Source of the DNA: an uncultured Acetatifactor sp.
GTDB taxonomy: Bacteria; Bacillota; Clostridia; Lachnospirales; Lachnospiraceae
Assembly (NCBI GenBank): GCA_910588225.1
Contig: CAJUQT010000029.1
Coordinates: forward strand, 1-51,378
Direction of reading: 5' to 3'
DNA length: 51,378 bases
This document shows positions 1-7,855 of the stretch, piece after piece. Position 1 is the first letter of the stretch. The number at the start of each line of letters is the position of its first letter. Made by a program: the position numbers and the translations under genes. A model generated the notes under the pieces. It ran no database searches. It saw nothing but the letters and a program-made list of their open reading frames with translations, and was not told the DNA's origin.

Positions 1-2
1 TG

Positions 3-527
3 AAGGACGGGAATGAAGCAAGAACAGAAGCTTTTGTATCCGGCCTGCTTTCGAAAGAAGTAAATGCGAGATGCTTTCATCTCACCAGAAGCCGCAGAAA
101 AAAATACGGCGGACAGTGGAGGACAGTGCGGGAACAGCTTCTGCCTGGATATGTGTTTATAGATACGGACAAGCCGGAAGAGGTGGGTCGGAAATTGAAG
201 AGAACATCCGGACCGGAGCTTCTTTTTGACAGAGAAGCTTTTGTTACAACTGTGAAAGCACAGGAATCAGAATTTCTGGAACTTCTCATAGATGCGGAAG
301 GGGAAATCGGACTGTCAGAAGTCAGGGTGGAAGAAGACGGCGGGATCTGCTGTGTCTCCGGCCCCCTCAGGAAGGTGAGCCATCTGGTGAGAAAGGTGGA
401 CCTTCACAAAAGGATTGCGGAAGTGGAGGCTGAGTTCATGGGAGAGCGGCAGGTGCTGTATCTGGGGATTGAGATAGCAGAGCGGACTGCCGGGCAGGAG
501 CTGGAAAGTGCGGCACAGCTGCAGTGA
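3..527 (+). CDS. LoaP/NusG-like antitermination factor, 5' end outside window
   Basis: This is the 3' part of a NusG-family protein. The reading frame is open from base 3 with no stop, so the true start lies upstream of the window; the GTG at 126 is internal. Visible in order are the end of the NGN domain (LLPGYVFIDTD, just after 126) and a KOW-type C-terminal domain (SGPLRKVSHLVRKVDLHKR). Specialised NusG paralogs of the LoaP type bind RNA polymerase and let it read through terminators in long operons for polysaccharides or secondary metabolites. A second, intact LoaP-like gene lies 830 bases downstream, so the locus carries two paralogs around a recombinase-like gene. Family membership is clear from the motifs; the specific LoaP role is inferred from context. 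Confidence 0.8.
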   Translation, partial: KDGNEARTEAFVSGLLSKEVNARCFHLTRSRRKKYGGQWRTVREQLLPGYVFIDTDKPEEVGRKLKRTSGPELLFDREAFVTTVKAQESEFLELLIDAEGEIGLSEVRVEEDGGICCVSGPLRKVSHLVRKVDLHKRIAEVEAEFMGERQVLYLGIEIAERTAGQELESAAQLQ

Positions 528-611
528 CTTTGGGCAGACAGTAACAATAATAGAGATAACAGGAGACAACCCAAGACATGTTTAGAAAAAGGGCAGGAGG
601 TGTAAAGGGCC

Positions 612-1292
612 GTGAAGGGTGAGCTCTATGGATATGTGAGGGCGTCTGCGGACAGCCAGGATACCGAGAGACAGATGCTCAGTCTGTGGGATTACGGGGT
701 GGCGCCGGAAAATGTGTATGTGGAGAATTCACATGGCGGGTCTGTGCAGACACAGACAGCAGGTGCTTCCGCAGAAGGCAGGCTGGGCTGCGAATCCGTG
801 AAGGGGCAGGCAGCTGTATCAGAGACGGCTTACCAGGCGATGCTGAAGGCGTTAAAGGAAAATGACACTTTGGTCATAGCAAGCCTTGACGTACTGGGAA
901 GCGACTGCTATGAGCTGATGGATCGGTGGCGTTATATCACGGTCGGGAAGAAAGCAGGCATCATTGTGCTGGAGCTGCCCTTATCAAATACAGGAATAGA
1001 AGAAGAGGCTCTGGGGAAAGTGGTGGCCCGGATTACTCTGGGCGTGATGCAGCATTTTGACCAGTCGAGACAGTATAAGAGGCGGAGACAGGCGGAAGGG
1101 ATAGCCAGGGCGAGACAGAAGGGAGTTCCGCTGGGGAGAAAGCCGAAGGAGATTCCCCGGGAGTTCGAGAGTATCCGGCTGCGATGGGACAGAGGAGAGC
1201 TTTCTGCCAGAGGCGCGGCGGATATCCTGGGAGTGGATGCGGGGACTTTCCGGAAATGGGTGAAGGCAGGAGCGAACGCCAGAAGTGAGTGA
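612..1292 (+). CDS. Degenerate serine recombinase (resolvase)-like protein
   Basis: The 226-residue protein aligns with small resolvases. It has an N-terminal GYVRAS with the nucleophile Ser12 and Arg10, the core LVIASLD, the long E-helix region ending in RRRQAEGIARARQKG, and a C-terminal helix-turn-helix (about 183-217, ending TFRKWVKAG). Two things are odd. The usual IDRLGR block reads LDVLGS (93-97), so two catalytic arginines are replaced by Val94 and Ser97. The SGK...RPAYQ segment, which carries another arginine, is replaced by a loop about 26 residues longer (41-72, ending ETAYQ). Synaptic catalysis is therefore doubtful, and it may be a DNA-binding remnant with a regulatory role. It starts at GTG with AGGAGG at 595-600. 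It sits between two LoaP-like genes. Confidence 0.8.
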   Translation: MKGELYGYVRASADSQDTERQMLSLWDYGVAPENVYVENSHGGSVQTQTAGASAEGRLGCESVKGQAAVSETAYQAMLKALKENDTLVIASLDVLGSDCYELMDRWRYITVGKKAGIIVLELPLSNTGIEEEALGKVVARITLGVMQHFDQSRQYKRRRQAEGIARARQKGVPLGRKPKEIPREFESIRLRWDRGELSARGAADILGVDAGTFRKWVKAGANARSE

Positions 1293-1357
1293 AGCAGGAA
1301 ACGGGTGGGATTGGAAACAGGTGAGGCGCAGGCCCCAAAAGAGGTGACAGGCGGCAG

Positions 1358-1900
1358 ATGTGGTATGTAATGCAGGTGTATACAGGTATGGAGACGGATA
1401 TCTGTGAAAAATGCCGTGAGAGAATACTGGAGGAAGGGGAGGACATTTTCATCCCCCTTGTGGAGCGAATGACAAAAGTCCGTGGAGAGCGGACGCTGGC
1501 GATGTCCAGGCTCTTTCCAGGCTACCTTTTTGTAGAGACGGATCGAATTGAGGATTTTCAAATGCGCCTGAAAGAGATTCCTGCCATGACCAGGGTGCTG
1601 AAAAGCGGCGAGAAAATGTCGCCAATTCACCCGGAGGAAGAAGAGAGGCTCAGGCGGCTGTGTGGAGATGCCCACATCGCCAGATATTCGGAAGGGTATA
1701 TCGAAGGAGACACCCTGATTGTCACGGAAGGAGCTTTGAAGGATTTCAATGGAAAAGTGAAAAAAATACTTCGTCACAAAAGGCTGGTGGTAATGGAGAT
1801 ACCGCTGCTGGGGCGTACCGTGGAAGTGACGCTGGGCCTGGGAGTGGTTTCCAGGCAGGGGACGGAGGAGATCCGTGAGATTCGTGCGGCGGAGGCGTAA
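1358..1900 (+). CDS. loaP: Antiterminator LoaP (specialised NusG paralog)
   Basis: The complete 180-residue NusG-family protein begins MWYVMQVYTG, the typical first strand of the NGN domain. It continues with LFPGYLFVETD and a C-terminal KOW domain (EGALKDFNGKVKKILRHKR). Length and motif spacing fit LoaP, a processive antiterminator placed before long glycan or antibiotic operons that acts with a structured RNA in the leader of its target. Here the next 455 bases are a non-coding, hairpin-rich leader, followed by the polysaccharide genes, so the operon downstream is the likely target. The ATG is preceded by GAGGTG about 14 bases upstream. LoaP versus another NusG paralog is decided by context, not by a diagnostic residue. 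Confidence 0.85.
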   Translation: MWYVMQVYTGMETDICEKCRERILEEGEDIFIPLVERMTKVRGERTLAMSRLFPGYLFVETDRIEDFQMRLKEIPAMTRVLKSGEKMSPIHPEEEERLRRLCGDAHIARYSEGYIEGDTLIVTEGALKDFNGKVKKILRHKRLVVMEIPLLGRTVEVTLGLGVVSRQGTEEIREIRAAEA

Positions 1901-2006
1901 GGCGGGGAGAGGGTCCTGCATTTGCAAGCAGGAGCTGAATGACAAAGCTTTTGGAAGTGAAAGAACCTCATTCATATGAGAGTGGGAACACAAAGTTAAG
2001 GTGTTT

Positions 2007-2079
2007 TCATAAAGGATATTCATAAGAGAGATATATCATAAGAGATATGTCATAAAAGACATTTGATAAAAAGGAAATG
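2007..2079 (+). repeat. Short tandem repeat, about 14-bp units
   Basis: Five imperfect units start at about 2007, 2020, 2036, 2050 and 2064. Four begin TCATAA and the last TGATAA, each followed by a purine-rich AGAGATAT-like tail. Unit lengths are 13 to 16 bases. The repeat lies in the leader after loaP. Its function is unknown; it could be a spacer or a slippage-prone regulatory tract. Confidence 0.5.
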
Positions 2080-2184
2080 TATTATAGGAAATTGCCGAAT
2101 GCATCTGACGCGTCAGGCGCTGTGCAGGAGGGCAACGGACAGACAGGCTTTGATACAGCTGGGGCATGGAAACATGCGTCGGGG

Positions 2185-2205
2185 TGGCGAAGCCATGTCT
2201 TTTTT
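2185..2205 (+). terminator. Terminator-like hairpin in the operon leader
   Basis: A TGGC-GAA-GCCA stem-loop is followed within two bases by TCTTTTTT. It overlaps two alternative pairings: CATGG at 2165-2169 with CCATG at 2193-2197, and ACATG at 2172-2176 with CATGT at 2194-2198. The terminator stem could therefore compete with upstream RNA, as in attenuators. The stem is short, so strength is uncertain. Confidence 0.4.
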
Positions 2206-2237
2206 ATTGTGTTATTGTATGCAGGTTCGAGTGGGAA

Positions 2238-2274
2238 GCTTGCCGCCGATGCGGCTGCAGGCCGCGCGGCGAGC
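2238..2274 (+). promoter_or_regulatory. Strong two-tier RNA stem-loop in the leader
   Basis: The outer stem pairs 2238-2246 with 2266-2274 (nine pairs, one G-U). The inner stem is GCGGC (2251-2255) with GCCGC (2261-2265) and loop TGCAG. The only interruption is a four-base bulge CGAT at 2247-2250. The 37 bases are far more GC-rich than the surrounding leader and carry no T-run, so this is unlikely to be a simple terminator. It is the best candidate in the window for an RNA element bound by LoaP (inference). Confidence 0.5.
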
Positions 2275-2355
2275 AGGGAGAGGAACATTCCTCTACTCTA
2301 TAAAAAGCAGAGATTATTTGATTTAAGAAACAGAATTCACTTGACGGGATGTAAT

Positions 2356-3648
2356 ATGAGGGAAGAAATGTCTGGTGTTGAGAATTTGAATATAACAGCA
2401 AAGCGGGTGATTCCATTTAGCCCGCCTGATATCACTGATTTAGAGATAAATGAGGTAATAGAGGCCTTAAAGTCCGGATGGATCACCACCGGACCGAGAA
2501 CCAAAGAATTGGAGAAGAGACTGGCTGAGTACTGCCATACTTCAAAGGCTGTATGCCTGAATTCCGCAACGGCAGCTGAGGAATTGAACTTTCGAATCTG
2601 CGGAATCGGTGAGGGGGATGAAGTAATTGTACCGGCTTATACCTATACTGCAACGGCATCAGCAGCCATTCACTGCGGAGCGAAGGTGATATTTGTGGAC
2701 AGCCGGAAGGATTCCACAGAGATGGATTATGACAGGACTGCCGAGGCAATCACAAGCAGGACTAAGGCTATTGTCGCCGTGGACCTTGGAGGCGTTATAG
2801 CTGATTATGACAAACTGTATGAGGTAGTAGAAGCAAGGAAGGACATCTTTGTGCCTGGCGGCAATACCGAATTAGGCAGAAGAATCCAGACCGCGAAAGG
2901 CCGCATTCTGATTTTCTCAGATGCGGCCCATGCTCTTGGGGCTGAGAAAGATGGAAGGATGGCAGGAGAATTCGCCGATTTCACAGATTTCTCTTTCCAT
3001 GCGGTGAAGAACTTTACCACTGGAGAAGGCGGAGCATCGACCTGGAAAGACATTCCGGGAATTGACAATGAAGAAATCTATCATTCTTACCAGCTGTACA
3101 GTCTTCACGGACAAAGCAAAGATGCTCTGGCGAAAACACAGATTGGCGGGTGGGAGTATGATATCGTTGGTCCCTGGTACAAGTGCAATATGACAGATAT
3201 CATGGCAGCTATGGGCCTGCGCCAGCTGGACCGCTATCCGGAGCTTCTGAAGAGAAGGAAGGAGATCATCGGAAAGTACGATGCAATGTGCGATGAACTG
3301 GGGGTAAAGCATCTGATTCATTACACAGAAAACAGCACGTCTTCCGGACATCTGTATCTGGCAAGGATTCCGGGGGCGAGTGATGAGCTCCGGAGGGAGA
3401 TTATTATCAGGCTGGCTGAGTGTGGAGTGAATACAAATGTGCATTATAAGCCTCTGCCTATGATGACGGCCTACAGGGAAATGGGGTGGGATATCAGGGA
3501 CTTTCCGAATGCCTATGACTATTATGTGAATTTGATTTCGCTTCCGCTTCATACGAGATTATCTGATGAGGATGTGAACTATGTTTGCAGGGTATTTCGA
3601 AGGGTAATAAGCGATTTTGATAAATGCCAGTTTGAGCAAACTGACTGA
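2356..3648 (+). CDS. DegT/DnrJ/EryC1/StrS-family PLP aminotransferase
   Basis: This sugar aminotransferase has the fold-type I signature: an SDAAHALGA block (about 188-196) and the PLP lysine in FHAVKNFTTGEGG (Lys218 from this start). It would aminate a nucleotide-linked keto sugar. A feature outside the common core is the extra segment between GGVIADYDKLYE and the SDAAH motif (about 145-188). Its place directly before a PglC-like initiating transferase and near a GNAT protein suggests a PglE-like role on the first sugar, but the substrate is not readable. The frame is open back to 2077, yet the family-like sequence begins near ATG 2356 (ATG 2368 is also possible), and the earlier part runs through leader hairpins. 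Base composition is like the flanking chromosome, unlike the next gene. Confidence 0.9.
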   Translation: MREEMSGVENLNITAKRVIPFSPPDITDLEINEVIEALKSGWITTGPRTKELEKRLAEYCHTSKAVCLNSATAAEELNFRICGIGEGDEVIVPAYTYTATASAAIHCGAKVIFVDSRKDSTEMDYDRTAEAITSRTKAIVAVDLGGVIADYDKLYEVVEARKDIFVPGGNTELGRRIQTAKGRILIFSDAAHALGAEKDGRMAGEFADFTDFSFHAVKNFTTGEGGASTWKDIPGIDNEEIYHSYQLYSLHGQSKDALAKTQIGGWEYDIVGPWYKCNMTDIMAAMGLRQLDRYPELLKRRKEIIGKYDAMCDELGVKHLIHYTENSTSSGHLYLARIPGASDELRREIIIRLAECGVNTNVHYKPLPMMTAYREMGWDIRDFPNAYDYYVNLISLPLHTRLSDEDVNYVCRVFRRVISDFDKCQFEQTD

Positions 3649-3822
3649 GGAAAATCTAATTTAATACATTTAGCTAGCTTTTCTCTGCTAGTGTGGCTAA
3701 CTATGTGAAATGATTTTATTGAATATAAATGATACATGACTGAGGTCTATCTGAATATGTGCCAAAGAGGCTCAAAAATGAAGTACAATTACTTTTCTAG
3801 GAAGACATAAAAGGACTTAGAT
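3649..3822 (+). other. Intergenic AT-rich junction with stem-loop
   Basis: No gene is seen. A stem-loop at 3670-3700 combines TTAGC/GCTAA and TAGC/GCTA arms with a five-base bulge. It is not followed by a T-run. The switch from host-like to AT-rich composition occurs here. Confidence 0.35.
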
Positions 3823-4518
3823 ATGTTTAAAAAGTGGGAAGATATTCCTGATTTTATGCAGTGTGATGAAATTAGACCATACTGGGAAATATTGTGGAAA
3901 CGTAGATTGCAATTGGTGTTAAAACGTATATTTGACCTGATAATAGGGGGTATATTATTTATTATCTTGTTTGTTCCTATGATTATTATCTCCATCCTGA
4001 TCAAGATAGACTCAGCAGGTCCCGTATTTTACAGGCAGGAAAGAGTTACAACTTATGGCAGACATTTCCGTATTCACAAGTTCCGAACAATGGTAGTTAA
4101 TGCAGATAAAATTGGTGCATGTGTGACAGTTGGGAATGATAGAAGAGTAACGAGAATTGGGCGGAAATTGAGAACTTTTCGACTAGATGAATTGCCGCAG
4201 GTGATAGATGTATTACAGGGAACAATGAGTTTTGTGGGTACAAGGCCAGAGGCTGTAAAATATGTAGAGGGGTATAGAAAAGAGTGGAATGCCACACTTT
4301 TGATGCCGGCAGGAATAACGAGTGAAGCAAGTATCAGATATAAGGACGAGGATAAATTGCTGAATGGGGCGATTGATGTAGATGAAGTATATGTAAAGCA
4401 GGTCTTGCCCGAGAAGATGAAGTGGAATCTCAATTCCATAGAGAGATTCAGTTTCCTGCGAGAACTACTTACTATGTGTAGAACGGTTTCTGCGGTTTTG
4501 GGAAAAGAATATGAGTAA
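3823..4518 (+). CDS. Initiating phosphosugar transferase (PglC/WbaP C-domain type)
   Basis: This monotopic phosphoglycosyl transferase moves a sugar-1-phosphate from a nucleotide sugar to undecaprenyl phosphate, the first step of repeat-unit assembly at the inner membrane face. It has one hydrophobic membrane segment (about 37-62), then KFRTM (86-90), the catalytic Asp-Glu pair in LDELPQ (Asp122-Glu123) and SFVGTRPE (136-143). At 231 residues it is the minimal catalytic form without the long WbaP membrane domain. An N-terminal extension of about 30 residues precedes the membrane segment. The start ATG has AAAGGA upstream. It opens the AT-rich part of the operon. The substrate cannot be told from sequence; an N-acetylated amino sugar is plausible. 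Confidence 0.92.
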   Translation: MFKKWEDIPDFMQCDEIRPYWEILWKRRLQLVLKRIFDLIIGGILFIILFVPMIIISILIKIDSAGPVFYRQERVTTYGRHFRIHKFRTMVVNADKIGACVTVGNDRRVTRIGRKLRTFRLDELPQVIDVLQGTMSFVGTRPEAVKYVEGYRKEWNATLLMPAGITSEASIRYKDEDKLLNGAIDVDEVYVKQVLPEKMKWNLNSIERFSFLRELLTMCRTVSAVLGKEYE

Positions 4519-4688
4519 ACACAGCTGCGCACAGATAATGTAGAGATTTTGGAAGTACATAGAGTAGTAACTTTCAATATGCTCTTTATTTGAAGTACTC
4601 TTGTAGGAGAAAAAGCACGATGATTAGATAGAAAATGGTTTGTAAAAGAAATGAGCAGAAAATTTGCAGTATGCAAGGAGTAATTGGA

Positions 4689-5297
4689 TTGGTTATTAAG
4701 AAGCTTGATAAAATAACTTCAGAATGCATAAATAATATAGCTGAACTGCATAAGAAAGCATTCCCGTCATTTTTTCTTACACAGCTTGGAGTCCCCTTTT
4801 TGAGAGTGCTTTATACTGGCTACATGGAAGATAAGGATTCTGGAATTATTATTGCAGAGGAAAAAAATAAGCTGGTGGGATTTATTGCTTACTCAAATGA
4901 CTACCCACGATTTTATAATGGATTGATAAAGAATCATATAGTCAAATTTGCCTTATGCTCATTAGGCGCAGCTATTCGTCATCCAGCATTTATTAAGCGT
5001 CTATTGGGAGCTTTCAAGAAGAGTAAATCTGTAGAAAGGAACACAAAGTATGTGGAGTTAGCATCAATTTGTGTTGAACCACGGATAAAAAGTCATGGTG
5101 TTGGAACAGCGCTAATTAATTATTTAAAAGGTATTGTTGACTTTAATATTTATGCATATATAAATCTAGAAACAGATGCTGATGGAAATGATGGAGTGAA
5201 TATGTTCTATAAAAAAAACGGATTTGAGTTAGTGAGACAGTTCACTACCGCAGAAGGCCGTAGGATGAATGAATATAACTACAAAGGGTTAATTTAG
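4689..5297 (+). CDS. GNAT-family N-acetyltransferase
   Basis: This is an acetyl-CoA-dependent acetyltransferase. The GNAT motif A is visible in ASICVEPRIKSHGVGTAL (R..HGVGT binds the CoA pyrophosphate), and the C-terminal FYKKNGFE strand is typical. Start choice: an AAGGAG at 4675-4680 lies eight bases before TTG 4689, giving a natural beginning VIKKLDKI. A frame extension to ATG 4635 exists but lacks a good ribosome site. In this operon it probably N-acetylates an amino sugar, and could supply the WecD-like step for dTDP-4-amino-4,6-dideoxygalactose or act on the product of the first aminotransferase. It ends four bases before the next gene, consistent with co-translation. The substrate is inferred only from context. 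Confidence 0.85.
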   Translation: MVIKKLDKITSECINNIAELHKKAFPSFFLTQLGVPFLRVLYTGYMEDKDSGIIIAEEKNKLVGFIAYSNDYPRFYNGLIKNHIVKFALCSLGAAIRHPAFIKRLLGAFKKSKSVERNTKYVELASICVEPRIKSHGVGTALINYLKGIVDFNIYAYINLETDADGNDGVNMFYKKNGFELVRQFTTAEGRRMNEYNYKGLI

Positions 5298-5301
5298 AAT
5301 T

Positions 5302-6531
5302 ATGAGGGAAAAAAATATTTGGGTAATCTGTCATTATGCACAGCAGCCACCGCTTAACACAATGCTTCGCTATCATAACTGGGGAAAAGAACTTGTTAAA
5401 AGAGGATATTCTGTTACGATAGTTGCAGCCAGCACTATTCATAATACTAATATAGATATTGTTGAACAGAACAAAAAAAGGGAGGATATATGTGATGGTA
5501 TTCAATACAAATATATAATTACTCCACCATATAGCGGAAACGGAATGCGTCGAATTAAAAATATGCTTGTATTTTGTTTTGGCTTAAAACAGTTTAAAAA
5601 GGAGAAACCAGATATTATCATAACTTGTGAGGCATACTTATTTCCATTCGTAAAACACTCCTTTAAAAAGATTCCAATTATTACTGATACTGTAGATTTA
5701 TGGCCAGAAAGTATAATTGAGTATGGTGGTTTTTCAAAGAACAATCCTATCATCAAGATTTTATATCGTTTAGAACATAATGCATATTTAAAAAGCAATG
5801 CGATGATCTTTTCAATGGAAGGTGGTGTCGATTATGTAAGGGAACAGAAATATGCAAATAGAATTAAATTCTCAAAGATATTCCATATTAACATGGGCTG
5901 CGATATTCCACAAAAAGATAGGGAATTGGAAGGAATATCATTTGACCTTGGATGGAATACGGATGAATTTAATGTGGTGTATTGTGGTTCTATAAGGCAG
6001 GCAAATCAGGTGCAGCAGATTTGTGATGCAGCAAAAATTGTAAAAGAAAAAGGCTATAAGGATGTTAAGTTTCAAGTCTACGGAAACGGTGATGACCTGA
6101 AAATGCTGAAAAAATATGTGATTGATAATAGTATAGATAATGTCTATTTCCATGGACGTATAGAGAAAGCAAAAATTCCATTTATATTATCACATGGAAA
6201 AGCAAACATACTTACGTATAAAAATGTTCCGCTTATGAAATATGGAGGAAGTCAAAGTAAGCTTTTTGATTATCTTGCCAGTGGAAAACCGGTTATTTGC
6301 AATGCTAAATTTGGATATAACCTGATTGAGCGCTATAACTGTGGCGTTGTGGCTGAGGATCAGAGCGCAGAGGCACTGGCAGATGCTATTGGAAAACTCT
6401 ATAAAATGGATACGGCAGAATTAGCAGAGATGGGGAAAAGGGCAAGAAAAACCGCTGAAATGTATGATCAGCCGATTTTGGTTGATAAGCTTGAAGAAGT
6501 TTTTGAGTATGTGAGTGACAAGAAGAATTAA
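5302..6531 (+). CDS. Glycosyltransferase family 4 (WbuB-like)
   Basis: The 409-residue GT-B glycosyltransferase begins with an aminosugar-transferase-like N-domain (VICHYAQQPPLNTMLRYHNWGKELVKRGYSV). It continues to a Rossmann C-domain with VYCGSIRQANQ and a nucleotide-binding end with GGSQSKLFDYLASGKPV, which matches WbuB-type GT4 enzymes that use UDP-sugars. It would add one residue to the lipid-linked repeat unit on the cytoplasmic side. It is closely spaced after the GNAT gene and followed by about 100 non-coding bases. The acceptor and donor sugars cannot be read from the sequence. Confidence 0.88.
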   Translation: MREKNIWVICHYAQQPPLNTMLRYHNWGKELVKRGYSVTIVAASTIHNTNIDIVEQNKKREDICDGIQYKYIITPPYSGNGMRRIKNMLVFCFGLKQFKKEKPDIIITCEAYLFPFVKHSFKKIPIITDTVDLWPESIIEYGGFSKNNPIIKILYRLEHNAYLKSNAMIFSMEGGVDYVREQKYANRIKFSKIFHINMGCDIPQKDRELEGISFDLGWNTDEFNVVYCGSIRQANQVQQICDAAKIVKEKGYKDVKFQVYGNGDDLKMLKKYVIDNSIDNVYFHGRIEKAKIPFILSHGKANILTYKNVPLMKYGGSQSKLFDYLASGKPVICNAKFGYNLIERYNCGVVAEDQSAEALADAIGKLYKMDTAELAEMGKRARKTAEMYDQPILVDKLEEVFEYVSDKKN

Positions 6532-6633
6532 TATAGCGGTAAGAATTAATTAGAAAATGAAGAAATATATAGGGTTTAAATTCAATTTGTGAAGTCATTA
6601 ATTTATGAAAGATAATAATTGGAGAAACAGAGA

Positions 6634-7851
6634 ATGAATATTCTTATTTTAACTCAATTGTATCCTCAGCCAGACGATGTTGGAGATAACAAGCCGACAA
6701 GAACTGTTGAGTATTTTGCAAAAGAATGGGTTGCACTTGGACACAAAGTAATAGTTGCGCATTGTCCAAGTAAATTTCCGCTTCTTTTTTATCTTATTCC
6801 TCCACAAATTAAGAACAAACTTGCAGGCACAACATCTAATATTTTTCCTTCGCTGAATTCAAGGAGAAAAATAGACAGAGATGAATTCGGAATTAAAATT
6901 TACAGATTCCCAATGTTAAAAATGCTGCCTGGAAATGGCTACTCTAAAAGAATTATGAAATTACAAGCCAAAGAAATAAGCGAAAGATTGGATAAGGAAA
7001 AAATCACTCCAGATTTGGTTGTTGGACACTTTGCCAATCCATGTACTGAACTTACAGCTATACTTGCACTACAGTATAAAGCAAAGTCTTCTATTGTTTT
7101 TCATCATGATTGTACTGAAACCAATATTAAGAAATATCGAATAAAGAAAAATATAGAGGCCATAGGAGCCATAGGGGCTCGTTCAGCTATTGAAGCAAAA
7201 CAAATTCAAGATAGACTTAATCTTAACAAAACTCCATTTATATGTTACTCAGGAGTGCCTAATGATTCTGTCAAAGCTGCTGCACGAACATGCGATAAGC
7301 ATGACTTTTCCGGTGGAATCAGATATATATTTGTAGGAAGTTTGATTAGGCGGAAGCATTTGGATGTAGTTATCAGAGCATTTCTCAATACGGCAAATAA
7401 TAATGACGTTCTTACAGTAATTGGGGGAGGTCCCGAAGAACAAGGATTGAAAAGACTTGTAACAGAATTAAATGGAACAGAAAAGGTGATATTTGAGGGA
7501 CGTATACCTCGGCATGAAGTATTAAAAAAAATGAAGGATGCACAAATTTTTACTCTTATCAGCAGCAGTGAAACCTATGGAATGGTCTATATTGAGGCCA
7601 TGTTACAAGGATGTATTACAATTGCTTCAAAGGGAGAAGGATTTGATGGCATTATTCAAGATGGTATTAACGGCTTTCTTTGCCAGCCCGGAAATCAAGA
7701 GGAGCTTGAAGGAATATATAAAAGAATCAAAAATATGAGTAGTGCGGGACGAAATGCGATTGGACAGGCAGCTTTGGATATAGCCATCCATTTTTCTGAA
7801 CGAGAAGTTGCAGAAAAGTATATTAATGATATATTAACTAATCAGAGGTAG
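6634..7851 (+). CDS. Glycosyltransferase family 4
   Basis: This second GT4 enzyme starts MNILILTQLYPQP and has the usual C-terminal GT-B core: YIFVGSLIRRKHLD, a GGGPEEQGLK nucleotide-binding turn and SSSETYGMVYIEAMLQGC with the E-x7-E-like motif. ATG 6634 is chosen because GGAG at 6621-6624 sits nine bases upstream; the frame also extends to TTG 6619. It probably adds a further sugar to the repeat unit. The stop at 7851 is four bases before the next start, so translation of the pair is probably coupled. Donor specificity is not known. Confidence 0.88.
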   Translation: MNILILTQLYPQPDDVGDNKPTRTVEYFAKEWVALGHKVIVAHCPSKFPLLFYLIPPQIKNKLAGTTSNIFPSLNSRRKIDRDEFGIKIYRFPMLKMLPGNGYSKRIMKLQAKEISERLDKEKITPDLVVGHFANPCTELTAILALQYKAKSSIVFHHDCTETNIKKYRIKKNIEAIGAIGARSAIEAKQIQDRLNLNKTPFICYSGVPNDSVKAAARTCDKHDFSGGIRYIFVGSLIRRKHLDVVIRAFLNTANNNDVLTVIGGGPEEQGLKRLVTELNGTEKVIFEGRIPRHEVLKKMKDAQIFTLISSSETYGMVYIEAMLQGCITIASKGEGFDGIIQDGINGFLCQPGNQEELEGIYKRIKNMSSAGRNAIGQAALDIAIHFSEREVAEKYINDILTNQR

Positions 7852-7855
7852 GATA

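Larger units (their letters stand above)
1901..2355 (+). promoter_or_regulatory. Structured leader of the polysaccharide operon (candidate LoaP target)
   Basis: These 455 bases between loaP and the first aminotransferase hold no convincing gene but much secondary structure. There is a 6-bp hairpin at 1914-1933 (TCCTGC/GCAGGA). A run of about five imperfect TCATAARAGAT-like units lies at 2007-2079. A 12-bp palindrome CTGACGCGTCAG is at 2105-2116. A GCATG-GAAA-CATGC tetraloop hairpin is at 2164-2177. A terminator-like TGGC-GAA-GCCA hairpin with a T-run covers 2185-2205. A very stable two-tier stem covers 2238-2274. LoaP proteins are known to act through hairpin RNA in operon leaders, so this is the natural place for its target and for the terminators it overrides. 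That assignment is inference. Confidence 0.55.

Noticed and set aside
932..2023. Long minus-strand ORF of 363 residues
   Set aside because: It is antisense to the recombinase-like gene and loaP, has no ribosome site and a composition typical of a shadow frame.
2007..2079. CRISPR array
   Set aside because: The units are 13-16 bases, imperfect and contiguous with no unique spacers.
2077..2355. N-terminal 93-residue extension of the first aminotransferase
   Set aside because: The frame is open, but it runs through repeats and hairpins, does not look like any family domain, and the normal family start is near 2356-2368.
4620..4631. Four-codon mini-ORF (ATG ATT AGA TAG) with a GGAG upstream, before the GNAT gene
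   Set aside because: It could be a leader peptide or a lost start of the GNAT gene, but it is too short to support.
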